From: Desulfarculaceae bacterium
GTDB taxonomy: Bacteria; Desulfobacterota; Desulfarculia; Desulfarculales; Desulfarculaceae
Direction of reading: 5' to 3'
Length of the DNA stretch: 36,909 nucleotides
Assembly (NCBI GenBank): GCA_027067385.1
Contig: JAMOVV010000104.1
Coordinates: 1 to 36,909, forward strand
Made by a program: the position numbers and the translations under genes. Position 1 is the first letter of the stretch, and every line of letters begins with the position of its first letter. This document shows positions 32,033 through 36,909 of the stretch, piece by piece. The notes beneath the pieces are model-generated. The model was not told the origin of the DNA, did not search any database, and saw only the letters and a list, made by a program, of their open reading frames with translations.

Positions 32033-32073
32033 AGATTGCTTCGTCGCTTGCCAGCTCCTCGCAATGACGTCTA
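32033..32073 (-). repeat. CGTCATTGCGAG-type dispersed repeat, copy 2 (inverted)
   Basis: GAAGATTGCTTCGTCGCTTG, then CTCCTCGCAATGACGTCTATT, is the reverse-complement orientation of copy 1, and both copies share an AATAGA(T/C)GTCAT end. The pair forms a long-range inverted repeat 350-400 bp apart. Confidence 0.65.
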
Positions 32074-32270
32074 TTCTGTAAAAATGACCCGACCTAAAAG
32101 AACGCGCGAGCGGAGAAGGCCGGGGGACGAGCCTGGAGCGGCCCGCCACCGGGCCTATACGGGAGCCCGGGCACTGGGCCGACCTAAAAGTCGGCCCCGA
32201 GCAGAGCAGGCCGAGGGACGAGCCTGCTACCGCTGGGACTTGGACCCACTACGGCTGCCGCGGCTCGTGG

Positions 32271-33395
32271 CTAGCGGTATTTTTTGATGGCGCGTAGATG
32301 ATCGCGATAGTGGCGGTTGAAGACGTGGGTGCCGTCGCCCCGGGCCACGAAGTACAGGTAATCGACCTTGGCCGGGTCCACGGCGGCCTTGAGGCTGCCC
32401 AGGCCGGGCGAGCAGATGGGTCCCGGCGGCAGGCCGGGGTGCAGGTAGGTGTTGTACGGATGCTCGACCTTCAGGTGCTTGCGCAGCAGGGGTCCCTTGA
32501 GGTCCTTAATGCCATAGGCCACGGTGGGGTCGGCCTGCAGGGGCATACCCAGCTTGAGGCGGTTATGGTAGACCGCGCTGATGATGCGGCGTTCGCCGCC
32601 GGCCACGGCCTCGCCTTCGATGATGGAGGCCAGGGTCACCGCCTGGTGCATATCCAGGCCGAGTTTTTTGGCCTTGGCGGCCAGGGGCTGCCAGTGTTTT
32701 TTGAACTGGGCCACCATGACCTGCAGGGCGCGCTTGGCCCCGGCGCCGCGCACGAACTGGTAGGTATCGGGAAAAAGGTAGCCTTCCAGGCTGGCGGCCT
32801 TGAGCCCCAGGGAGGCGATAAACTTCCGGTCGGTGCTGAGCCGGCGGGCGTCATCGGCGTCGCAGACCCCGCTGGCGGCCAGGCGCTCGATTATGCGGGC
32901 CAGGGTAAAGCCTTCGGGGATGAGCACCGCCCGCCGGTTCACCCGGCCCTGGACCAGCACCTCGATGATGGCCCGGTAGCTCATGGAGGGGCTGAGGCGG
33001 TATTCGCCGGCCTTCACCACGGGGTGGTACTGCCAGCCGTGCAGCCGGGCGGCGGCCACCCACAGGCGGGGGTAGTCCACGATGCCTTGCCGTTTCAGGA
33101 TATAGGCCGTCTGGCGCAAGCTGGCCCCGCGGGGGATATCCACCACCTTGGGCAGGCCGCCGGCAGTGGCGCGGTGCTCCAGCAGCAGGCTGCCGCCGGC
33201 CCACAGGCCGGCGGCCAACACGGCCAGGCCAACCACCAGGATAACGGCCGCGCGCCTCAGGACCCGTCGCCGGTCCGGGCCAGGTAGCGGTCCAGGATCA
33301 GGGCCGCCGCCACCTTGTCGATCTTTTGGCGGCGCTTGGCCCGGCTCATGTCCCCGGCCAGCATCGCCTGGTCGGCCTGAAGAGTTGTCTCCCAT
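32271..33395 (-). CDS. mltG: Endolytic murein transglycosylase MltG (YceG-like)
   Basis: MltG cleaves nascent peptidoglycan glycan strands and helps set chain length. The sequence has one transmembrane helix (about 48-70), a LysM-like VDIPRGASLRQTAYILKRQ region, IPEGFTLARII, LEGYLFPDTYQF, and the catalytic block ASIIEGEAVAGGERRIISAVYHNRL with the conserved Glu. The C-terminal YNTYLHPGLPPGPICSPG motif is intact. The only ATG is at 33395, which would overlap ruvX by 139 bp. Its first ~45 residues are Gly/Pro-rich and look like a frame shadow of ruvX, so a start near 33236 (GTG) may be correct. The gene follows ruvX on the same strand. Confidence 0.9.
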   Translation of the reverse strand: MGDNSSGRPGDAGRGHEPGQAPPKDRQGGGGPDPGPLPGPDRRRVLRRAAVILVVGLAVLAAGLWAGGSLLLEHRATAGGLPKVVDIPRGASLRQTAYILKRQGIVDYPRLWVAAARLHGWQYHPVVKAGEYRLSPSMSYRAIIEVLVQGRVNRRAVLIPEGFTLARIIERLAASGVCDADDARRLSTDRKFIASLGLKAASLEGYLFPDTYQFVRGAGAKRALQVMVAQFKKHWQPLAAKAKKLGLDMHQAVTLASIIEGEAVAGGERRIISAVYHNRLKLGMPLQADPTVAYGIKDLKGPLLRKHLKVEHPYNTYLHPGLPPGPICSPGLGSLKAAVDPAKVDYLYFVARGDGTHVFNRHYRDHLRAIKKYR

Positions 33396-33691
33396 TCGTC
33401 CACGTACTCCACCGCCAGGCCGGTGGCCTTGGCCAATCGTTTACCGAGGCTAAGCGCCTTCTTGGCCGACTCGCCTATTTTATCACCGCTGGCCAGGGGC
33501 AGGCCCACCACGATGAGCCCTGCCCCTTGTTCGGCGATGATGCGGCGCAGGGCGGTGATATCGGCGTCGCGGTTCTTGCGGGTCAGCACGACCAGCGGGT
33601 TGGCCACCAAGCGCTGCTCATCGCTCACCGCCACCCCGATGCGCTTGGCCCCCACGTCCAGGGCCACTATGCGTCCGCCGCGCCCAAGCAT
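33257..33691 (-). CDS. ruvX: Putative Holliday junction resolvase RuvX (YqgF)
   Basis: A 144-residue RNase-H-fold protein of the RuvX/YqgF family, linked to pre-16S rRNA 5' processing and possibly junction resolution. Motifs are ALDVGAKRIGVAVSD (10-24, with the first catalytic Asp), IVVGLPLASGD (60-70), YVDEWETTLQA (96-106, Glu) and the C-terminal KIDKVAAALILDRYL (Asp125 region). The start is uncertain. ATG 33691 sits only 7 bp after a CATAAT box, so the mRNA could be leaderless; GTG 33667 after GGCGGA is the alternative. It is divergent from selB, and mltG lies downstream. Confidence 0.9.
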   Translation of the reverse strand: MLGRGGRIVALDVGAKRIGVAVSDEQRLVANPLVVLTRKNRDADITALRRIIAEQGAGLIVVGLPLASGDKIGESAKKALSLGKRLAKATGLAVEYVDEWETTLQADQAMLAGDMSRAKRRQKIDKVAAALILDRYLARTGDGS

Positions 33692-33698
33692 GGGGGTA

Positions 33699-33727
33699 AT
33701 TATGGCCAAAAGACCCCGGCCGCACAA
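33699..33727 (-). promoter_or_regulatory. Candidate ruvX-mltG promoter
   Basis: On the minus strand TTGTGC (33727-33722), a 17-bp spacer and CATAAT (33704-33699, 5/6) predict transcription starting at or next to the ruvX ATG at 33691. Confidence 0.45.
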
Positions 33728-33740
33728 GTCCCGCCCGCGC

Positions 33741-33769
33741 TTGACCAACCCCGGCGGCCCGCCTATAGT
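33741..33769 (+). promoter_or_regulatory. Sigma70 promoter of selB
   Basis: TTGACC (33741-33746), an exact 17-bp spacer and TATAGT (33764-33769) lie 49 bp before the selB start, giving a leader of about 43 nt. Confidence 0.7.
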
Positions 33770-33818
33770 TTGGCAAGCGGCCGTACCAGCCAACCCCCGG
33801 CCCGATAGAGAGCCCGTC

Positions 33819-35723
33819 ATGAAGCAGATCATCCTCGGCACCGCCGGCCACATCGACCACGGCAAGACCTCGCTGGTCAAGGCACTCACCGGCATCGACA
33901 CCGACCGGCTAAAAGAAGAAAAGGCGCGCGGCATCACCATCGAGTTGGGCTTCGCCCACCTGGAGCTGCCCTCGGGCCAGCACCTGGGCATCGTGGACGT
34001 GCCGGGCCACGAGAAGTTCGTGAAAAACATGGTGGCCGGCGCGGCCGGCATCGACCTGGTCTGCCTGGTCATCGCGGCCGACGAAGGGGTGATGCCCCAG
34101 ACCCGCGAGCACTTAGACATCTGCACCCTGTTGGGCATCCGCCACGGCCTGGTGGCGCTCACCAAGATCGACATGGTCGACGAGGAATGGCTGGAGATGG
34201 TGAGTGAGGACGTGGCCGAGTACCTGGCCGGCAGCTTTCTGGAGGGCGCGCCCATCGTGCCGGTATCCTCGCAGACCGGCCAGGGCCTCGACCAGCTCAC
34301 CGCCGCCCTGGACGAGCTGGCCGCCGAGATCGAGCAGCGCGCCGCCGGGGGTCCCTTTCGCCTGCCGGCCGACCGCGTCTTCACCATGCACGGCTTTGGC
34401 ACGGTGATCACCGGCACCGCCTTGGACGGGGTGGTGGAGGTGGGCCAGGAGGTGATGGTCTATCCCCAGGGCCTGGCCACCCGGGTGCGCGGCCTGCAGG
34501 TGCACAACCAGGAGGTGAACCAGGCCCGGCGCGGCCAGCGCACCGCCATGAACCTGCAGGGCCTGGAAAAGGCCGAGATCAAACGCGGTGACGTGGTGGC
34601 CGAGCCCGGGGCCCTCTCGCCCTCGATGTGGCTGGATATCCAGGTCGACGTCCTGCCCGAGATTCCCCGGCCCCTGAAGCACCGCTCGCCGGTGCGCTTC
34701 CACTCCGGCACCGCCGAGATCATGGGCCGGCTGATGCTCCTGGACCGCGACGAGCTGCTGCCCGGCCAGAGCGCCTTGTGCCAGGTGCGCCTGGAGAGCC
34801 CGGTGGCGGTGATGACCGGCGACCGCTACGTGCTGCGCTCCTATTCGCCGGTGTTCACCGTGGCCGGCGGGGAGGTCCTGCACCCCCACCCCGGCCGCCA
34901 CAAGCGCAACCGGCCCGAGATCATGGCCGACCTGCAGACCCTGCTGGACGGGTCGCCGGCCGACAAGCTCATGGTGCACGCCCGCCTGGCCGGCGAGGCC
35001 GGGGTCACCAGCGAGCAACTGCGCCGCCTGGTGAACCTGCCGGCCAAGGAGCTGGCCTCCGCGGTCAAGGACATGCTCTCGGTGCGCCAGTTGGTGCGCT
35101 TTGACAAGGAGGCCGGACGCATGGTGGCGGCGCAGGTGTGGGCGGAGCTGGAGCAAAAGGCCCTGGAGCTGTTGGCCGAGTATCACCAGGCCAACCCGCT
35201 CAAAAGCGGCATGGGCAAGGAAGAGCTGAAGCAGCGCCTGACTCGCTCTCCCGACGCCAAGCTGCTCAACCACCTGCTGTCCAGGCTGACGGCGGAAAAC
35301 AAGCTGGTGGCCGAAAAAGACATACTGCGCCTGCCGGACCACAAGGTGCGCCTGGCCGCGGACGAGAGCGCCCTGCGGGCCAAGCTGGAAAAGGCCTACC
35401 TCGACGGCGGGCTCACTCCGCCGACCTTCAAGGAGGCCAGCCAGGGCGAAGACCCGGACCAGGTGCGCGAGCTGATCAAGGTGTTGGTGGACCAAGGGGT
35501 GCTGGTGAAGGTGAAGCAGGACCTCTACTACCACCGCCAGGCCCTGGAGCGGGTGCAGGCCGACCTGGTGGACTATCTCCAGGCCCACGGCAGGATCGCC
35601 GCGCCCCAGTTCAAGCAGATGACCGGCCTGAGCCGCAAGTTCCTCATCCCGCTCTTGGAGTACTTCGACGCCATCCACCTCACCATCCGGGTGGGCGACG
35701 AACGTCAACTTCGCAAACGCTGA
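33819..35723 (+). CDS. selB: Selenocysteine-specific translation elongation factor SelB
   Basis: SelB delivers Sec-tRNA to UGA codons carrying a SECIS hairpin. The ATG at 33819 gives MKQIILGTAGHIDHGKTSL, the normal beginning. GTPase motifs are GHIDHGKTS (G1, 10-18), RGITIELGF (switch I), DVPGHEKF (G3) and TKID (G4). EF-Tu-like domains 2 and 3 follow (FTMHGFGTVITGT, HNQEVNQARRGQRTAMNL), and the last ~270 residues contain the winged-helix mRNA-binding repeats, ending FDAIHLTIRVGDERQLRKR. The 634 residues are the usual length. The gene shows the host makes selenoproteins, though no in-frame UGA gene or selA/selC is visible here. Confidence 0.97.
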   Translation: MKQIILGTAGHIDHGKTSLVKALTGIDTDRLKEEKARGITIELGFAHLELPSGQHLGIVDVPGHEKFVKNMVAGAAGIDLVCLVIAADEGVMPQTREHLDICTLLGIRHGLVALTKIDMVDEEWLEMVSEDVAEYLAGSFLEGAPIVPVSSQTGQGLDQLTAALDELAAEIEQRAAGGPFRLPADRVFTMHGFGTVITGTALDGVVEVGQEVMVYPQGLATRVRGLQVHNQEVNQARRGQRTAMNLQGLEKAEIKRGDVVAEPGALSPSMWLDIQVDVLPEIPRPLKHRSPVRFHSGTAEIMGRLMLLDRDELLPGQSALCQVRLESPVAVMTGDRYVLRSYSPVFTVAGGEVLHPHPGRHKRNRPEIMADLQTLLDGSPADKLMVHARLAGEAGVTSEQLRRLVNLPAKELASAVKDMLSVRQLVRFDKEAGRMVAAQVWAELEQKALELLAEYHQANPLKSGMGKEELKQRLTRSPDAKLLNHLLSRLTAENKLVAEKDILRLPDHKVRLAADESALRAKLEKAYLDGGLTPPTFKEASQGEDPDQVRELIKVLVDQGVLVKVKQDLYYHRQALERVQADLVDYLQAHGRIAAPQFKQMTGLSRKFLIPLLEYFDAIHLTIRVGDERQLRKR

Positions 35724-35906
35724 GAGCGCTATAACCGGGCTCCAGCCAAGGGCTTCTACATTCGCGAATCGCGCAAGCGAAAAATTTAGTTTATCGCCAA
35801 TACGACCTTGCCCGGCCGGCGGACGGTGCAAAAAGGCGGACGGCCGGCAGAGCCGTCCACCGGTTTGTATGGATAACGTGGCTGGTAGCCGCCGGCGGCC
35901 GGGGGC
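35724..35906. other. Convergent gap between selB and gcvH
   Basis: The first part has a weak hairpin (TTCGC 35761-35765 with GCGAA 35777-35781, then AAATTTAG) that may end selB transcription. The second part carries the minus-strand terminator described separately. No gene is seen. Confidence 0.4.
35833..35858 (-). terminator. Terminator of the lgt-gcvH transcript
   Basis: GGACGGC (35838-35844) pairs with GCCGTCC (35852-35858), and on the minus strand the stem is followed by GCCTTTTTGC, about 50 bp after the gcvH stop. Confidence 0.78.
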
Positions 35907-36287
35907 TCAGCCCACCTGGGCCTGGTAGTCCTCGGCGCTTAGCAGGCCGTCCAGCTCGGCCGGGTCGGCGAGTTGGACCTGGGCGATCCAGCCCTGGCCG
36001 TAGGGGTCGTTGTTGAGCGGAGACGGATCGTCCAGGAGGTCCTGGTTCACGGCCAGCACCTGGCCGCTCACCGGGGCGATGAGGTCGCTGACGCTCTTGG
36101 CGCTCTCCACCGCGCCCATCTCGTCACCGGCCGCGATATCGTCGCCCACCTCTGGCAGATCGATGTAGACCACCTGCCCCAGTTGGTCCTGGGCAAAGTC
36201 GGTGATGCCCACGGTGACCTTGCCGTCGGCGTCGTCGCGCACCCACAGGTGTTCGGGGTGGTACTTCAATTGAGCGGGAAACTGCAC
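35907..36287 (-). CDS. gcvH: Glycine cleavage system H protein
   Basis: GcvH carries the lipoyl arm that shuttles the aminomethyl group between the P, T and L proteins of glycine cleavage. The 126 residues show YHPEHLWVR (9-17), VGITDFAQDQLGQVVYIDLP (26-45) and the lipoylation region ESAKSVSDLIAPVSG (61-75) with the modified Lys64. The C-terminal PSPLNNDPYGQGWI block is typical. The start is GTG at 36287 with a strong AAGGAGG site. The stop of lgt is 15 nt upstream, so the two share a transcript. No other gcv gene is in the window. Confidence 0.96.
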   Translation of the reverse strand: MQFPAQLKYHPEHLWVRDDADGKVTVGITDFAQDQLGQVVYIDLPEVGDDIAAGDEMGAVESAKSVSDLIAPVSGQVLAVNQDLLDDPSPLNNDPYGQGWIAQVQLADPAELDGLLSAEDYQAQVG

Positions 36288-36302
36288 GGCAAACCTCCTT
36301 TT

Positions 36303-36909
36303 TTAGCGCTGGCGGCGGCGGTTGAGGTAAAACAGGGCCGCCGCCGAGACCACGGCGAAGACCAGGGCCAGTAGGCCGGTGGTGGTGAGCCCGGCCACCA
36401 GGGTCTCACCGCGCCAATCACCCCTGAACTGCTCGATGACCAGGCGGCTAACCCCGTGGATCAGGCCGTAGGTGAAAAACACCTGGCCTGCGAAGCGGCG
36501 GCGCCGGCTGAGCCACATGAGCAGGCCAAAGAGGACAAACAACTCCAGGGCGCTGTAGAGCTGGGCCGGGTGCAGGGGGATGTCGCGGGGGGCCAGGGTG
36601 TGGGGATCGCTGAAGACCACCGAGCAGACCCCGTCCCAGGGCCGGCCGTAGCAGCAACCGGCCGAAAAACACCCCAGGCGACCAAATCCCTGGGCCAAGG
36701 CCAGTCCGGGGGCGCTCACGTCCAGCAGGGGCAGCAATGGCTGGCGCCAGCGCCGCGCCAAGATGACAAGCAGGGGCACGGCAAAGGCGATACCGCCGTA
36801 AAACACCAGGCCCCCCTCCCACAGGGCGAAGAAGCGCCAGGGATGTTCCAGGAAGCCCTCGGGCTCGAGGAAAACAAAGAACACCCGGGTGCCCAGAAGC
36901 CCCACGATG
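36303..36909 (-). CDS. lgt: Prolipoprotein diacylglyceryl transferase Lgt (5'-truncated by window edge)
   Basis: Lgt transfers the diacylglyceryl group from phosphatidylglycerol to the lipobox cysteine of prolipoproteins in the inner membrane. About 200 C-terminal residues are present, with at least five hydrophobic helices. The Lgt core reads EGGLVFYGG, GLALAQGFGRLGCFSAGCCYGRPW, HPAQLYSALELFVLF and LIHGVSRLVIEQFRGD. The frame continues past the right window edge, so roughly 60-90 N-terminal residues are missing. The Cys-rich FSAGCCYGRP variant of the family's N/GxxYGR motif is common outside enterics. It lies upstream of gcvH on the same strand. Confidence 0.93.
   Translation of the reverse strand, partial: IVGLLGTRVFFVFLEPEGFLEHPWRFFALWEGGLVFYGGIAFAVPLLVILARRWRQPLLPLLDVSAPGLALAQGFGRLGCFSAGCCYGRPWDGVCSVVFSDPHTLAPRDIPLHPAQLYSALELFVLFGLLMWLSRRRRFAGQVFFTYGLIHGVSRLVIEQFRGDWRGETLVAGLTTTGLLALVFAVVSAAALFYLNRRRQR

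Larger units (their letters stand above)
31483..32270. repeat. Modular intergenic repeat cluster (right cluster)
   Basis: About 790 bp without a gene, made of repeated modules. Module Y (CCGTATGGGCCGGGGCGTTA... to CATTCAATTGCCACCG) is at about 31514-31570, 31736-31790 and 31916-31970. Module X (CCGACCTAAAAG... to GGGACGAGC) is at about 31586-31630, 31805-31851, 32088-32132 and 32178-32224. Module Z (GGACTTGG-CCCACTACGG...) is at about 31861-31895 and 32238-32270. X contains a hairpin, CCGAC-CTAAAA-GTCGG. The same modules occur inverted at 27.7-28.05 kb. Apparent reading frames here change with each copy and are not genes. Confidence 0.87.

Noticed and set aside
31688-32287. Open frames of up to 199 codons in the right repeat cluster
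   Set aside because: They run through repeated modules, shift frame between copies and have no protein pattern.
33692-34417. N-terminal extension of the ruvX frame
   Set aside because: It runs antisense through selB; RuvX homologs begin just before the ALDVG motif.
34113-35831. 572-codon minus-strand frame opposite selB
   Set aside because: Antisense shadow with no recognisable domain; selB motifs are intact on the other strand.

Overview
The window is GC-rich, gene-dense chromosomal DNA. The gene content suggests an anaerobic Desulfobacterota-type (former Deltaproteobacteria) bacterium, possibly near the Desulfarculales. The pointers are a fliH-fliI-fliJ cluster with a MotE-like protein, a DUF3786 protein, an FmdE-family protein, a cytoplasmic molybdopterin oxidoreductase with NuoF/GltD-like flavoproteins, SelB, and no sign of aerobic respiration. 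No rRNA or marker tree is available here, so this placement is inference.

Layout. (1) 1-7144 (+): end of a flagellar export operon (fliH, fliI, fliJ, MotE-like), then a KdsC-like pseudo-phosphatase, a DUF3786 protein, queH, an unusually long cheZ and a DUF2905 membrane protein. (2) 7145-8794: a terminator, a C-rich degenerate tandem-repeat tract, and three small minus-strand genes: a two-helix membrane protein resembling MamI, a small basic protein and a PH-like membrane protein. (3) 8924-12076 (+): amrS, a radC-like gene, pyrF, a Cys-rich hypothetical and tatA. (4) 21194-12320 (-): a four-gene redox operon encoding a cytoplasmic molybdopterin catalytic subunit, a four-cluster ferredoxin, and two ~1000-residue paralogous flavoproteins. 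Each paralog fuses a decayed NuoF-like region to a GltD/NfnB-like FAD/NAD(P)H module, ferredoxin clusters and a Cys ribbon. (5) 21599-22103 (+): two tRNA-Ser genes with a promoter, a terminator and a G-quadruplex-like spacer. (6) 22200-25477 (+): an M48 protease with TPRs, translationally coupled to an alkaline-phosphatase-superfamily enzyme. (7) 27616-25531 (-): NAD-dependent epimerase, FmdE-like protein and HD hydrolase. (8) 27.65-32.28 kb: an alpha/beta hydrolase and a TetR-etfB-etfA operon, bracketed by two clusters of the same modular intergenic repeats in opposite orientation. (9) 32.27-36.9 kb: mltG and ruvX (-), divergent selB (+), then gcvH and a partial lgt (-).

The strongest candidate for a little-described system is region 4. 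It lacks a Tat signal, a membrane anchor and a quinone-reactive subunit, so it looks like a soluble complex passing electrons between a Mo/W active site and NAD(P)H or ferredoxin. The NuoF-like parts have lost the FMN/NADH glycine motif and the N3 cluster cysteines. A second well-supported observation is a perfect TGAATGA-N4-TCATTCA palindrome over the -10 box of the TetR-etfBA promoter. It matches the operator type of Bacillus FadR, whose operon also contains etfB-etfA. The rest is mostly housekeeping.
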